Made by a program: the position numbers and the translations under genes | Shown here: positions 54,963 to 64,000 of the stretch, one piece after another | Layout: each line of letters opens with the position of its first letter | Position numbering within the stretch: the stretch's first letter is position 1 | NCBI RefSeq assembly: GCF_014838825.1 | Contig: NZ_JACYMO010000004.1 | Span: 186,001 to 250,000 of the forward strand | Direction of reading: 5' to 3' | DNA: 64,000 nucleotides | Origin: Erwinia persicina | GTDB taxonomy: Bacteria > Pseudomonadota > Gammaproteobacteria > Enterobacterales > Enterobacteriaceae | Notes under the pieces: model-generated | What the model saw: the letters and a program-made list of their open reading frames with translations, nothing else | What the model was told of the DNA's origin: nothing | Databases searched by the model: none

Positions 54963-56282
54963 TTACGATATTCTGCGATAAATAACTGGCGTTGACTCAG
55001 GTTTCACATCGCTGAGGGCAATGGCCTTTTTCACGGCGGCGGCGGCTTCCTGCCAGCTGGCCTCACTGGTGGCATGGATCACTGCCAGCGGACGCTGTCC
55101 GTCCACGGTATCCCCTAACTGCGCCATCTCACTGAAGCCGACGCTGTAGTCAATGCTGTCGCTGGCGCGGCGACGGCCACCGCCCATCGATACCACCGCC
55201 ATCCCCAGTGCGCGGGTATCCATGGCGCTGACGATGCCACCCCGGTCGGCGTAAACCGCCTTACTCAGCATCGGCGCAGGCAGATAGCTGTCAATACGTT
55301 CGATAAAGTCGGCCGGGCCCTTCTGCGCCGCGACCATACGGGCAAACACCTCAGCCGCACGACCGTTGTCCAGCACGGCCTGAAGTTTCGCCCGGGCCTC
55401 TTCATCACTCTTAGCCAGGCCACCGGAGAGCAGCATTTCGCTACACAGTGCCAGGGTGACTTCCAGCAGGCGTGGGTTACGGTACGCTCCCGTCAGGAAC
55501 TGCACAGCCTCGCGGACTTCAAGCGCATTCCCCGCGCTGGAGGCCAGCACCTGATTCATGTCGGTCAGCAGGGCGGTGGTTTTGCATCCGGCCCCGTTGG
55601 CCACGCCGACAATCGCCTGCGCCAGCGCTTCCGACTGTTCAAAGGTCGGCATAAAGGCACCTGAACCCACTTTGACATCCATCACCAGCGCATCCAGCCC
55701 TTCCGCCAGTTTCTTGGCGAGGATCGACGCGGTGATCAGCGGGATTGAATCTACCGTGGCGGTAATATCACGCGTGGCGTAAAAGCGCTTATCTGCCGGT
55801 GCCAGTGAGCTGGTCTGGCCGATAATGGCCACACCCACTTCTTTAATAATCTGACGGAAACGATCGTCCTGCGGGAAGATATCAAACCCGGGGATAGCCT
55901 CAAGCTTGTCCAGCGTGCCGCCAGTATGGCCCAGTCCACGACCGGAAATCATCGGCACAAAGCCACCGCAGGCTGCTACCATCGGGCCCAGCATCAGGGA
56001 CGTGACGTCGCCCACGCCGCCGGTGGAGTGTTTATCTACCACCGGGCCATTCAGGTTAAGCGCCTTCCAGTTCAGCACCGAACCGGAGTCCCGCATCGCC
56101 ATGGTCAGGGCCACGCGCTCAGGCAGGGACATATCGTGGAAATAGATGGTCATCGCCAGCGCAGCAATCTGCCCTTCAGATACCGTGTTGTCTCGCACGC
56201 CGTTGATAAAAAAGCGGATCTCTTCTTCACTTAGCGCCAGTCCATCACGTTTCTTACGGATAATTTCTTGTGGCAGGAACAC
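54963..56282 (-). CDS. deoA: Thymidine phosphorylase DeoA
   Basis: 439 aa. Phosphate-binding [15 protein letters not shown] near 84-98; [14 protein letters not shown] and [11 protein letters not shown] are further family signatures. It phosphorolyses thymidine and deoxyuridine. Second gene of deoCABD, 106 bp after deoC. Confidence 0.98.
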   Translation of the reverse strand: MFLPQEIIRKKRDGLALSEEEIRFFINGVRDNTVSEGQIAALAMTIYFHDMSLPERVALTMAMRDSGSVLNWKALNLNGPVVDKHSTGGVGDVTSLMLGPMVAACGGFVPMISGRGLGHTGGTLDKLEAIPGFDIFPQDDRFRQIIKEVGVAIIGQTSSLAPADKRFYATRDITATVDSIPLITASILAKKLAEGLDALVMDVKVGSGAFMPTFEQSEALAQAIVGVANGAGCKTTALLTDMNQVLASSAGNALEVREAVQFLTGAYRNPRLLEVTLALCSEMLLSGGLAKSDEEARAKLQAVLDNGRAAEVFARMVAAQKGPADFIERIDSYLPAPMLSKAVYADRGGIVSAMDTRALGMAVVSMGGGRRRASDSIDYSVGFSEMAQLGDTVDGQRPLAVIHATSEASWQEAAAAVKKAIALSDVKPESTPVIYRRIS

Positions 56283-56388
56283 GGTAACCCCCGGTATTTC
56301 AATACATTAAAGGACAAAACGGGCGTGATCGATACAACCCGTTTTGCTGCGGCCAGCGCGGATTCAGCGTGGCAAACCCGCCCGCCGG

Positions 56389-57168
56389 TTAATATTTGCT
56401 GTCGCTGGTCGCGCCGCTAAAACCGGCGGTATTCAGCAGGCTGGCCAGCAGGCTGGAGGCACCAAAGCGGAAATGACGTGCATCCGCCCAGTCGCTGCCC
56501 AGAATGTCATCGGCCAGCTTCAGGTAGATCGCTGCATCGTCAGCGGTACGAACGCCGCCAGCAGGCTTAAAGCCGACCTGCGCTTTCACCCCTTTTTCTG
56601 CGATAACGCGCATCATAATTTCTGCAACTTCCGGGGTGGCATTCACAGGCACTTTACCGGTAGAGGTTTTGATAAAGTCAGCGCCGGCATCAATCGCAAT
56701 CTCAGAGGCTTTGCGGATCAGCGCTTCTTCTTTCAACTCACCGGTTTCAATGATCACTTTCAGCAGCACGTTGGCTTCAGCGCAAGCGGTTTTACAGGCT
56801 TTTACCAGCTCGAAGCCGACCGTTTCATTGCCGGCAATCAGCGCCCGGTACGGGAACACCACATCGACCTCATCGGCACCATAAGCAATGGCCGCGCGGG
56901 TTTCGGCCAGCGCAATGGCAATATCATCGTTGCCGTGCGGGAAGTTAGTCACCGTGGCGATACGAATGTCGGGGGTACCCTGTTCACGCAGCGTTTTACG
57001 CGCAATCGGGATAAAACGGGGGTAAATACAGATGGCCGCCGTATTCCCCGCCGGGGATTTCGCCTGATGACACAGGGCGATGACCTTCGCATCGGTATCG
57101 TCGTCATTCAGGGTGGTCAAATCCATCAGTTGCAGCGCACGCAGCGCCTGAGTTTTTACATCGGACAT
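56389..57168 (-). CDS. deoC: Deoxyribose-phosphate aldolase DeoC
   Basis: 259 aa, E. coli length. Class I aldolase with the Schiff-base Lys in DFIKTSTGK (167), assisting Lys in [11 protein letters not shown] (about 201) and Asp in ADEVDVVFP (about 102). It splits deoxyribose 5-phosphate to acetaldehyde and glyceraldehyde 3-phosphate. First gene of deoCABD, behind the regulatory array at 57236-57429. Confidence 0.98.
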   Translation of the reverse strand: MSDVKTQALRALQLMDLTTLNDDDTDAKVIALCHQAKSPAGNTAAICIYPRFIPIARKTLREQGTPDIRIATVTNFPHGNDDIAIALAETRAAIAYGADEVDVVFPYRALIAGNETVGFELVKACKTACAEANVLLKVIIETGELKEEALIRKASEIAIDAGADFIKTSTGKVPVNATPEVAEIMMRVIAEKGVKAQVGFKPAGGVRTADDAAIYLKLADDILGSDWADARHFRFGASSLLASLLNTAGFSGATSDSKY

Positions 57169-57235
57169 GGTTTATCTCCAGATCGTTATCAGTCAGGGCA
57201 CGATCGCCAGGCTGGCAGCCTGAAATGCCCTGTAA

Positions 57236-57251
57236 TGTTAGAATTATAACA
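57236..57251 (-). promoter_or_regulatory. DeoR operator over deoP2 -10
   Basis: TGTTAGAATTATAACA matches the E. coli operator TGTTAGAATTCTAACA at 15 of 16 positions. On the minus strand it contains TATAAT (57243-57248), the predicted -10 of deoP2, with start near 57236. Confidence 0.88.
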
Positions 57252-57269
57252 GCGGGATCCCCGGCATGT

Positions 57270-57285
57270 TGTGGCGATCCTCACA
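57270..57285. promoter_or_regulatory. CRP site 1 of deoP2
   Basis: TGTGG-CGATCC-TCACA, 9 of 10 consensus positions. Centred at 57277.5, that is -41.5 for a start at 57236. Confidence 0.75.
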
Positions 57286-57320
57286 ATAAAAAGATGACAG
57301 TTTCATGATTATTACATTAA

Positions 57321-57338
57321 AGGTGATTTAAATCACCT
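57321..57338. promoter_or_regulatory. CRP site 2 of deoP2
   Basis: AGGTGATTTAAATCACCT, an 18-bp perfect palindrome with core GTGA-N6-TCAC. Centre 57329.5, 52 bp from site 1, equal to the remembered E. coli deoP2 spacing (-41.5 and -93.5). CytR would be expected to bind between them. Confidence 0.75.
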
Positions 57339-57387
57339 CTGATGGCCGCTGCTGGCGCAGGGACAGCCAGGTGGGGCCAGAGGAAAA

Positions 57388-57403
57388 TGTTATAATAATA
57401 ACA
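57388..57403 (-). promoter_or_regulatory. Second DeoR operator (deoP1)
   Basis: TGTTATAATAATAACA matches the consensus at 13 of 16 positions with perfect 6-bp outer arms. Centre 152 bp from the first operator. Confidence 0.7.
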
Positions 57404-57429
57404 TTACGGGATCGGACAGGATCAGGCAA
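57401..57429 (-). promoter_or_regulatory. Candidate deoP1 promoter
   Basis: On the minus strand TTGCCT (57424-57429), 17 bp, TAATGT (57401-57406). The -10 touches the DeoR operator, as at E. coli deoP1. Confidence 0.5.
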
Positions 57430-57440
57430 GTCGGGTGTGT

Positions 57441-58217
57441 TCAAAGACCAAAGAGGATGCGGGTGTTTTCACGCAGCGTTTCAGCAATCTGTTGTGGGGG
57501 TTCAGCACGCAGTTCACACAGCGTCTGCCAGACATTTTTTACCCGCTCAGGGCGGTTAGGCTCCCCCTGGAATCCCTGCAAAGGCATATCGGGTGAGTCC
57601 GTCTCCAGTAACAGTGACGTCAGCGGCAGCCGGGATATCGCCCGGCGGGTTTTGCTGGCGCGCTCGTAGGTGATGGTTCCGCCCACGCCGATGGCATACC
57701 CGGCGCGGATGAAGGCCAGCGCCTGCTGTTCACTGCCGGCAAAACCGTGCACCACGCCACGGCGTGGCAGATCGATACGCCGCAGATGCTGAACCAGCTT
57801 GTCATGCGTGCGGCGCGAATGCAGGATCACCGGCAGGTCGTACTCACGCGCCAGCCGCAGCTGTGCGTCCAGCAGCGTCTGCTGGCGGTCAAACTGCGGA
57901 TTATCGATATAGAGATCGAGGCCAATTTCACCCACGGCCACCAGCTTATTGCGCCGGCGCTGCAGGTGCTGTTCCAGCGTTACCAGATCCTGCGGCTGGT
58001 GCTCTGCAATCGCCATCGGATGCACGCCCAGTGCTGCGTAAACAGCCTGATACTGTTCTGCCAGCGCCAGTACACCTTCAAAGCGCGAAGCCGACACCCC
58101 CACGGCAATGATCTTCTCTACCCCCGCCGCCGCGGCGCGGGCAATACTGGCCGCTTCATCGCCGGCAAATGGGGCAAAATCAAAGTGACAGTGGGTATCA
58201 ACGAAGCGCAGCGTCAT
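57441..58217 (-). CDS. yjjV: TatD-family metal-dependent hydrolase YjjV
   Basis: 258 aa. Metal ligands of the TatD fold: FVDTHCHFD at the N terminus, Glu in VAVGEIGLDLY near 95, His in LPVILHSRRTHD and VVHGFAGSEQQ, Asp in LLLETDSPDMPLQG. Predicted 3'-5' nuclease or related hydrolase; the exact substrate is uncertain. Its start codon overlaps the yjjU stop by 4 bp (ATGA), so the two are coupled. Confidence 0.93.
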   Translation of the reverse strand: MTLRFVDTHCHFDFAPFAGDEAASIARAAAAGVEKIIAVGVSASRFEGVLALAEQYQAVYAALGVHPMAIAEHQPQDLVTLEQHLQRRRNKLVAVGEIGLDLYIDNPQFDRQQTLLDAQLRLAREYDLPVILHSRRTHDKLVQHLRRIDLPRRGVVHGFAGSEQQALAFIRAGYAIGVGGTITYERASKTRRAISRLPLTSLLLETDSPDMPLQGFQGEPNRPERVKNVWQTLCELRAEPPQQIAETLRENTRILFGL

Positions 58218-59266
58218 GCCAGCGATCCTTTATCAAAGCCAACATCATTGCCTGACAGCGGACCAGGCAGGATCCCCTGACGGTCAGACTCATTGGCCAC
58301 AGCAGCGGGCGGCACCACCGTACGGAAGCGAGTCAGGCTGCTGCCTTCGCTCAGGAACTGCCCCAGTGTGGCAAGGAAATAACGGCCGCAGCGCCTGCCC
58401 AGGTGGTAATCCTGATTCAGCGAAGCGATCCGGCTGCCGAGCGCCGAACTGGCCAGCGGGCGGGGCGGGTAAATTTCAATGATCCGCAGTTTCCCCGGCG
58501 GCTTATCAATAAAGCGCTGGATCTCGCCGTAGCTCTCTTCATGCACCTGCATAATATTGATCAGCGGCTGCAGCGCCCCGTCACTCAGCCAGCGCTCCAC
58601 GCGTTTCAGCCACTGGGGAGTATAGGTCATCTGCGAGGGTACCGTGCGGATCACCACGATGGTTTCCGCGCCGCGACGGGCGGCCTCGCGCACCGGGATC
58701 GCATCGCGGATCCCGCCATCCAGATAGCTGACACCGTCCAGCAGCACGCCCGGCCGGTAGAACCCCGGTATCGCGCTGGAGGCCCTGATAATGTCATGCC
58801 AGGTGTCTGGCGTAGGGGAAAAGTAACCGGGGGTATAGTCATCGCTGCGGCAGGCACACATGTAAAACTCGCGCCCGCTGGAGAACAGCTTGTCAGCCGC
58901 CTCCATCGCCAGCGGGAACTCCTGGCGGGTGATATCAATCAGCCAGTCGAGATCGATAAGATGCCCTCCGCGCACAAAGCGCAGCGGATCGAAAAACTGT
59001 TTGCTGGTGGTGTAACGGGTAATAACGCGGCGGGCATAACCTGGCTGGGCGCAGACAAAAGCCGACAGATTTTGTGCCCCGGCAGAGGTGCCGAGCATCA
59101 GATCAAAGGGATTAAAGTGAGCCTGCTGGAAACTGTCCAGCACACCAGCGGTGAAGATACCGCGTTGCCCACCGCCTTCGCAGACCAGGGCAAGTTTGCC
59201 TGGGTGGAAGGGTTTTAACGCCAGCGGCGCAATATTGCCGAGGGTTATCGGGATGCGTATGCCCAA
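58214..59266 (-). CDS. yjjU: Patatin-like phospholipase YjjU
   Basis: 350 aa from a TTG at 59266, giving MGIRIPITLGNIAPL in register with E. coli YjjU; an in-frame GTG at 59317 would code through a hairpin and has no family support. Patatin fold: oxyanion loop CEGGGQRGIFTAG, nucleophile Ser in LGTSAG near 65, catalytic Asp in LDGGIRDAIP. Predicted acyl hydrolase. AGAGGA lies 8 nt before the TTG but inside a 12-bp hairpin arm (59270-59305). Coupled to yjjV downstream. Confidence 0.88.
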   Translation of the reverse strand: MGIRIPITLGNIAPLALKPFHPGKLALVCEGGGQRGIFTAGVLDSFQQAHFNPFDLMLGTSAGAQNLSAFVCAQPGYARRVITRYTTSKQFFDPLRFVRGGHLIDLDWLIDITRQEFPLAMEAADKLFSSGREFYMCACRSDDYTPGYFSPTPDTWHDIIRASSAIPGFYRPGVLLDGVSYLDGGIRDAIPVREAARRGAETIVVIRTVPSQMTYTPQWLKRVERWLSDGALQPLINIMQVHEESYGEIQRFIDKPPGKLRIIEIYPPRPLASSALGSRIASLNQDYHLGRRCGRYFLATLGQFLSEGSSLTRFRTVVPPAAVANESDRQGILPGPLSGNDVGFDKGSLA

Positions 59267-59269
59267 GCC

Positions 59270-59305
59270 AGGTATCCTCTCAAGATAAAGAAAGAGAGGA
59301 TACCT
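59270..59305 (-). promoter_or_regulatory. Hairpin sequestering the yjjU ribosome-binding site
   Basis: Perfect 12-bp inverted repeat (59270-59281 with 59294-59305), 12-nt pyrimidine-rich loop. On the mRNA the 5' arm carries UCCUCUC and the 3' arm GAGAGGA, the Shine-Dalgarno sequence, ending 3 nt before the UUG. No T tract follows, so a terminator is unlikely. Confidence 0.6.
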
Positions 59306-59362
59306 GTTCTCAGTCACGTGCGTGAGGCGCTTATTGCTTAATTAACGGCTCAGGCTGTTGTA

Positions 59363-59524
59363 CTAGAGTTTTTTACGTCCGGTAAACAGGCTGATAAGGA
59401 AGATAATAATACCGACGACAAAGACGATTTTTGCAGCCCATGCCGCTGTACCCGCCAAACCACCGAAACCTAACGCCGCAGCAATCAGCGCAATAATCAG
59501 AAAGATAATACCCCAACGAAACAT
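59363..59524 (-). CDS. ytjA: Small membrane protein YtjA (DUF1328)
   Basis: 53 aa reading [20 protein letters not shown] then [20 protein letters not shown] and [13 protein letters not shown]. Two membrane helices separated by a Gly-rich turn, near-identical to E. coli YtjA. GGAGAGG precedes the ATG. Function unknown; often stress-induced. Order osmY-ytjA-yjjU-yjjV as in E. coli. Confidence 0.95.
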   Translation of the reverse strand: MFRWGIIFLIIALIAAALGFGGLAGTAAWAAKIVFVVGIIIFLISLFTGRKKL

Positions 59525-59652
59525 ATGCCTCTCCTTACCAGTAGTGAAATCGAACAGTTTTTATCATTCACATCACCTGCACTGCAGGGGCGAACGTTTT
59601 TTCTTTGCGGGTGAATCGACTGGCGGCCCCTGAAATACGGGCCGCCGGGTCA

Positions 59653-60264
59653 TTACTTAACGGTCAAATCGTTTTTAACGCTTTTCACGCCTTCAATGGC
59701 TTTGGCAATACCTTCAGCGCGCTCGGACTGCGCCTGCGTCTTCACCGCACCGGACAGCTGAACCACACCGTTGGTGGTTTCCACTTTCACATTACGTGAG
59801 GGTACGATGTCGTCTGCTAACAGTTTAGCCTTAATTTCGCTGGTCGTTGCAGTATCACCTGCATAACCGCTTACCGTCTGTTTTGTGCTGTCTTTCACGT
59901 GTAGTTTATCGCTCACGGATTTCACGCCTTCCACTTTCTTAGCGGCGGCAACGGCCAGTTCAGCCTGATCCTGCGAAGTCACAAAGCCGTTCAACGTCAC
60001 AACACCTTCGTGCGTTTCAACGGAAATATCGGTGCTTTTGATGGCATCGTTGTCCACCAGCGCGGCTTTCACTTTTGCCGTCACGCCGCTGTCATCCATG
60101 TAGCCGCCGACTTTTTTCATAGAGCTATCGATTTTTGAACCCGCGCTGTCTGCCGTAGACTCCGCTTTGCTCGTCATGGTGCCTTCTGCCAGCGCAGAAC
60201 CGCTCACCAGAGCAGAACCTACCATCAGGGCCATCAGCGTTTTTGCCATATTAGTCTTCATCAT
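59653..60264 (-). CDS. osmY: Osmotically inducible periplasmic protein OsmY
   Basis: 203 aa from the ATG at 60264, chosen because AAGGAA lies about 8 nt before it; a much longer upstream frame is not family sequence. Signal peptide ends SGSALA-EG. Two BON domains: [35 protein letters not shown] (about 55-120) and [33 protein letters not shown] (about 135-200). OsmY acts as a periplasmic chaperone under osmotic and stationary-phase stress, classically under RpoS. Confidence 0.95.
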   Translation of the reverse strand: MMKTNMAKTLMALMVGSALVSGSALAEGTMTSKAESTADSAGSKIDSSMKKVGGYMDDSGVTAKVKAALVDNDAIKSTDISVETHEGVVTLNGFVTSQDQAELAVAAAKKVEGVKSVSDKLHVKDSTKQTVSGYAGDTATTSEIKAKLLADDIVPSRNVKVETTNGVVQLSGAVKTQAQSERAEGIAKAIEGVKSVKNDLTVK

Positions 60265-60590
60265 CGATTCGTTCCTTTTGTCTTTTGCACTCACAACGGT
60301 GAGCTTTTCAGTCACAAACGGCGTGACTGTAGTTGTTGGCAAGATGGTACTTTTGCCGTTGAACGTTGCAGCCATCGCGCCGCGTATTTTTCGTCCTGTA
60401 GAAATGAATATAGTCGGTAATGAGGATTTCACCGGGGATGACGGATGATTTGTTGGATAAAGCAGCAAAAAAGAGGGGTTTTAGGAGGAGTCTGTAAGGC
60501 AAGGGGGCGACCCTGTGTTGCGGCCGCCCTTTAACCTGAACGCGCACTGCGCGGCGGACGGCCCTCAATACAGAGTCCGTCCCAGAGGGA
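60265..60590. other. Region between prfC and osmY
   Basis: 326 bp, no gene. A GC-rich imperfect hairpin (about 60502-60531, GGGCG..CC / GG..CGCCC) after prfC may be its terminator and belongs to the dispersed family. On the minus strand CTATATT at 60407-60413 is a candidate RpoS-type -10 for osmY, which would leave a leader of about 140 nt. Confidence 0.4.
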
Positions 60591-62180
60591 TTAATGTTCG
60601 CGCGTTTTACGGAATACCACGTCAGGATAACGTTCCTGAGTAATATTCAGATTCACCATGGTCGGTGCGATATAGGTGAGGTTATCACCGCCATCAAGCG
60701 CCAGGTTCACTTCGTTCTTACGCTGGAATTCATCAAACTTCTTCGCATCGCTGCACTCTACCCAGCGGGCGGTGGCGACGTTGATCGCTTCGTAGATAGC
60801 TTCGACGTTGTACTCGCTTTTCAGACGGGCCACGACCACGTCGAACTGCAGCACACCGACAGCACCAACGATAAGATCGTTGTTGTGTACCGGACGGAAC
60901 ACCTGCACGGCACCCTCTTCCGACAGCTGCACCAGCCCTTTCAGCAGCTGTTTCTGCTTCAGCGGGTCACGCAGGCGAATGCGGCGGAACAGCTCCGGCG
61001 CGAAGTTCGGAATGCCGGTGAACTTCATGTTCTCACCCTGGGTAAAGGTGTCGCCGATCTGAATAGTACCGTGGTTATGCAGGCCAATAATATCGCCCGG
61101 ATACGCTTCTTCCACGTGCGAACGGTCACCGGCCATAAAGGTCAGTGCATCGGCAATCACTACGTCTTTCCCGGTGCGCACCTGGCGCAGCTTCATGCCT
61201 TTTTCATACTTACCGGAAACCACGCGCATAAAGGCCACGCGGTCACGGTGTTTCGGGTCCATGTTAGCCTGGATCTTGAATACAAAGCCGGTAAATTTCT
61301 CGTCCGTCGCGGTAACGGTACGGACATCCGTATTACGCGGCATCGGTGACGGTGCCCACTCCACCAGTCCGTCGAGCATATGGTCAACGCCGAAGTTACC
61401 TAACGCCGTACCAAAGAATACCGGGCTTAACTTCCCGTTGAGGAAGGCTTCACGGTCAAACTCGTGCGATGCGCCCTGCACCAGCTCAAGCTCGTCACGC
61501 AGCTGCGCAGCAAGGTCTTCACCAATGGCCGCATCCAGCTCTGGATTATCCAGCCCTTTAACAATGCGCACTTCCTGGATGGTATGGCCCTTACCGGTCT
61601 GATACAGGTAGGTTTCATTTTTATACAGGTGGTACACACCTTTGAACAGCTTGCCGCAGCCCACAGGCCAGGTGATGGGCGCACAGGCGATTTTCAGCTC
61701 GCTTTCGACTTCATCCATCACTTCCATCGGATCGCGGATGTCACGGTCAAGTTTGTTCATGAAGGTCAGGATCGGCGTATCACGCAGACGGGTCACTTCC
61801 ATCAGCTTACGGGTACGATCCTCAACGCCCTTGGCGGCGTCGATCACCATCAGACAGCAGTCAACGGCGGTCAGGGTACGATAGGTATCTTCCGAGAAGT
61901 CTTCGTGCCCCGGGGTATCCAGCAGGTTGACCAGGCTACCGCGATAAGGGAACTGCATCACCGAGGTGGTAATGGAGATCCCACGCTGTTTTTCCATCTC
62001 CATCCAGTCTGATTTAGCATGCTGGTTGGAGCCACGGCCTTTTACCGTACCGGCGGTCTGGATAGCCTGTCCGAACAGCAGCACTTTTTCAGTGATGGTG
62101 GTTTTACCGGCATCCGGGTGAGAAATGATGGCAAAAGTGCGGCGACGAGCCACCTCCTGCATAAAGGGTGCATTTGACAT
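60591..62180 (-). CDS. prfC: Peptide chain release factor 3
   Basis: 529 aa, E. coli length. G-domain motifs: G1 HPDAGKTT near 21, [14 protein letters not shown] (G3), NKLDRD (G4). EF-Tu-like domain 2 and the RF3 C-terminal domain follow. The GTPase recycles RF1 and RF2 from the ribosome after termination. Upstream neighbour of osmY as in E. coli. Confidence 0.98.
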   Translation of the reverse strand: MSNAPFMQEVARRRTFAIISHPDAGKTTITEKVLLFGQAIQTAGTVKGRGSNQHAKSDWMEMEKQRGISITTSVMQFPYRGSLVNLLDTPGHEDFSEDTYRTLTAVDCCLMVIDAAKGVEDRTRKLMEVTRLRDTPILTFMNKLDRDIRDPMEVMDEVESELKIACAPITWPVGCGKLFKGVYHLYKNETYLYQTGKGHTIQEVRIVKGLDNPELDAAIGEDLAAQLRDELELVQGASHEFDREAFLNGKLSPVFFGTALGNFGVDHMLDGLVEWAPSPMPRNTDVRTVTATDEKFTGFVFKIQANMDPKHRDRVAFMRVVSGKYEKGMKLRQVRTGKDVVIADALTFMAGDRSHVEEAYPGDIIGLHNHGTIQIGDTFTQGENMKFTGIPNFAPELFRRIRLRDPLKQKQLLKGLVQLSEEGAVQVFRPVHNNDLIVGAVGVLQFDVVVARLKSEYNVEAIYEAINVATARWVECSDAKKFDEFQRKNEVNLALDGGDNLTYIAPTMVNLNITQERYPDVVFRKTREH

Positions 62181-62349
62181 GACGCTTCTTCTGGTTTGGC
62201 GCTGCGCCGCCGTGCGACGGAACGCGCGCAGCGGGAACTACAGCCGATTAATCGATAATGGGCGGCATTTTCGCTTATCCCGGCGTCATACACAATGACT
62301 GACCGGCGCTTATTCAACCTAAAGTGCGACAGTCAGCGCCGGTAACAGG

Positions 62350-62997
62350 TCAGCGCGGACGGATTAACCGCGCGCGTTCGGCCTCACACTCCGCCCGGCA
62401 GCAGCAGCCCTCCAGGTGATCGTTCACCAGCCCCAGCGCCTGCATAAGCGAATAGGTGGCCACTGGCCCGACCCAGGTCCAGCCGCGTTTTTTCAGCGCT
62501 TTTGACATCGCTTCGGCTTCCGGACAGGTTTTCACCGTTTGCCAGAACGGCAGATCAATCTTTGCCGGACGCCTGTCCGGGGCAGGCTCAAACTGCCAGA
62601 ACCAGGCGGCGAGCGAACCCGCTTCCTCCACCAACGCCAGCGCACGCTGGGCATTGTTGATGGCAGAGACGATTTTGGCACGGTTACGCACAATACTTTT
62701 ATCCGCCATCAGCCGGGCAATATCCTCTTCACCGAAGCGGGCGACAAGACGAAAGTCGAACCCGGCAAAGGCCCGGCGAAAATTATCGCGTTTGTTATAG
62801 ATCATCTTCCATGACATGCCGGAGAGAAACCCCTCCAGACACACTTTTTCATACAACATCTTGTCATCGACCACCACGCGCCCCCACTCGCTGTCGTGGT
62901 AAGCCGGCATGCCAGACTGCCACGCACAGCAGATGCGGCCATCTGCCGTCACGGCCAGCCCGGCGGCATGTAGCGTGGTGAGATCCGTTTGATCCAT
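62350..62997 (-). CDS. DNA-3-methyladenine glycosylase I family protein
   Basis: 215 aa from the ATG at 62997, which has AAGGAG 8 nt before it; an ATG 7 codons upstream is possible. HhH-type Tag fold: RICCAW (zinc Cys), YHDSEWG (zinc His and catalytic Glu), LEGFLSGMSWKMIYNKRDNFRRAF, ALKKRGWTWVGPVATYSLMQALGLVNDH, and terminal EGCCCR with the other zinc ligands. It excises 3-methyladenine. It diverges enough from E. coli Tag that it may be a paralogue, so no symbol is given. Convergence with E. coli gene order ends here. Confidence 0.85.
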   Translation of the reverse strand: MDQTDLTTLHAAGLAVTADGRICCAWQSGMPAYHDSEWGRVVVDDKMLYEKVCLEGFLSGMSWKMIYNKRDNFRRAFAGFDFRLVARFGEEDIARLMADKSIVRNRAKIVSAINNAQRALALVEEAGSLAAWFWQFEPAPDRRPAKIDLPFWQTVKTCPEAEAMSKALKKRGWTWVGPVATYSLMQALGLVNDHLEGCCCRAECEAERARLIRPR

Positions 62998-63140
62998 TTC
63001 AGATTCTCCTTGTGTCATTGTGCTCTTTGAGGGTAAACGTGCTCACCTGCGTAATGCTATACCTGATCGCGTGTATCACCCTGTTCCACTATCTTTAGTT
63101 CATTACCTGCCATTTATTTTGCAAAAGGGCCCGTTGAATT

Positions 63141-63992
63141 ATGAGCGATAAAGAGTATCAACCTGCGAAAGTCTGGAGCGAAAATAAAGGTCTGGGCGGC
63201 ACCTGGGGCAGCATCAACCGTCCGACAGCTGGCGCACGCTTTGAGGCCGATCTGCCGGTAGGCAAACACCCGCTGCAGCTTTATTCCATGGGAACGCCGA
63301 ACGGACAGAAGGTCACCATCCTGCTGGAAGAGCTGCTGGCGCTGAACGTGCAGGAGGCGGAGTATGACGCGCATCTGATCCGCATTGGCGACAGCGAACA
63401 GTTCTCCTCCGGTTTTGTGGCAGTCAATCCCAACTCCAAGATCCCGGCCCTGCTTGATACCAGCACCGTTCCGGGGACCCGCGTATTTGAGTCAGGTGCC
63501 ATTCTGCTCTATCTGGCCGAAAAAATGGGTCACTTCCTGCCAAAAGATCCGGCTGGCCGTACGGAAACGCTGAACTGGCTGTTCTGGCTGCAGGGTGCGG
63601 CACCCTACCTGGGTGGCGGGTTTGGCCATTTCTACCATTACGCCCCGGTGAAGATCGAGTACGCCATCGACCGCTTTACGATGGAAGCCAAACGTCAGCT
63701 CGACCTGCTTGACCAGCAGCTGGCGAAACACCGGTATATTGCCGGGGAAAACTACACTATTGCCGATATGGCGGTGTGGCCGTGGTACGGCACGCTGGTG
63801 AAGGGGCTGGCCTACGACGCGGCGGAGTTCCTTGATGCCGGTTCCTATAAAAATCTGCTGCGCTGGACCGATGAAGTTGCTGCCCGTCCGGCAGTAAAAC
63901 GCGGCCGCGTGGTTAACCGCACCTGGGGCCCGGAAAACGAACAGCTGCCGGAGCGTCACGACGCGTCCGATTTCGACAAACTGGGGCTGTAA
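63141..63992 (+). CDS. yghU: Glutathione S-transferase YghU (Nu class)
   Basis: 283 aa, close to E. coli YghU. N-terminal extension (YQPAKVWSENKG), thioredoxin-like domain with LYSMGTPNGQKVTILLEELLAL, NPNSKIPALLD and FESGAILLYLAEK, and a helical C-terminal domain with GGGFGHFYHYAPVKIEYAIDRFTMEAKRQLD. Nu-class enzymes bind two glutathiones and reduce disulfides and organic peroxides. The stop is 8 bp before the window edge. Divergent from the glycosylase gene. Confidence 0.94.
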   Translation: MSDKEYQPAKVWSENKGLGGTWGSINRPTAGARFEADLPVGKHPLQLYSMGTPNGQKVTILLEELLALNVQEAEYDAHLIRIGDSEQFSSGFVAVNPNSKIPALLDTSTVPGTRVFESGAILLYLAEKMGHFLPKDPAGRTETLNWLFWLQGAAPYLGGGFGHFYHYAPVKIEYAIDRFTMEAKRQLDLLDQQLAKHRYIAGENYTIADMAVWPWYGTLVKGLAYDAAEFLDAGSYKNLLRWTDEVAARPAVKRGRVVNRTWGPENEQLPERHDASDFDKLGL

Positions 63993-64000
63993 TCCCCCGC

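Noticed and set aside
59317-59317. GTG at 59317 as start of yjjU
   Set aside because: It would add 17 residues encoded by the hairpin and without family similarity; the TTG at 59266 matches the E. coli N terminus and has AGAGGA before it.

Overview
The window is chromosomal DNA of an enterobacterium. Its backbone follows the Escherichia coli 100/0-minute region gene for gene: nhaA-dnaJ-dnaK, mog, talB, yaaA, thrCBA-thrL, yjtD, arcA, creA, rob, gpmB, yjjX, trpR, slt, ettA, nadR-radA-serB, smp, deoDBAC, yjjV-yjjU-ytjA, osmY, prfC. Protein identity to E. coli is high but clearly not intra-genus. With the inserted gene sets this suggests an Erwiniaceae-type genus (Erwinia or Pantoea); that placement is inference, because no rRNA or other marker is present.

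Layout: (1) 1-5753, a chaperone block (sigma-32-driven dnaK-dnaJ), an MHS-type transporter and mog. (2) 6190-11075, an A+T-rich four-gene chaperone/usher fimbrial operon inserted between mog and talB, which are neighbours in E. coli. (3) 11140-25634, conserved core: talB, yaaA, the threonine operon with a readable Thr/Ile attenuator, arcA with a long leader, rob, trpR with an autogenous operator, and slt. (4) 25635-43735, an accessory block of about 18 kb between slt and ettA. It holds a nine-gene urea locus (allophanate hydrolase, urea carboxylase, GntR repressor, UrtABCDE transporter) behind a textbook sigma-54 promoter with an operator on its start site. It also holds a stand-alone one-module serine NRPS, a deoR gene and a 2-hydroxyacid dehydrogenase. 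(5) 43942-64000, conserved core again, with an LysR/alcohol-dehydrogenase pair inserted between ettA and nadR, the complete deo operon and its regulatory region, osmY, prfC, tag and yghU.

How the parts work together: the urea locus looks like a self-contained nitrogen-scavenging unit. Urea is imported by an ABC transporter, carboxylated with ATP and biotin, and hydrolysed to ammonia and CO2, with expression set by nitrogen limitation (sigma-54) and a local repressor. The NRPS has the domain order and serine code of serrawettin W1 synthetase (SwrW) and of EntF, has no siderophore genes beside it, and starts with a C domain that looks lipo-initiating; a seryl aminolipid surfactant is the leading guess. 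The deoR gene lies about 14 kb from the deo operon it should repress, and two DeoR operators and two CRP sites with E. coli-like geometry are visible there.

Many intergenic gaps carry short hairpins built on GGTCG(C/G)CC or GGTCAGCC arms; two of them share a 23-bp identical stretch although 24 kb apart. No tRNA, rRNA, insertion sequence, prophage or CRISPR array was seen.
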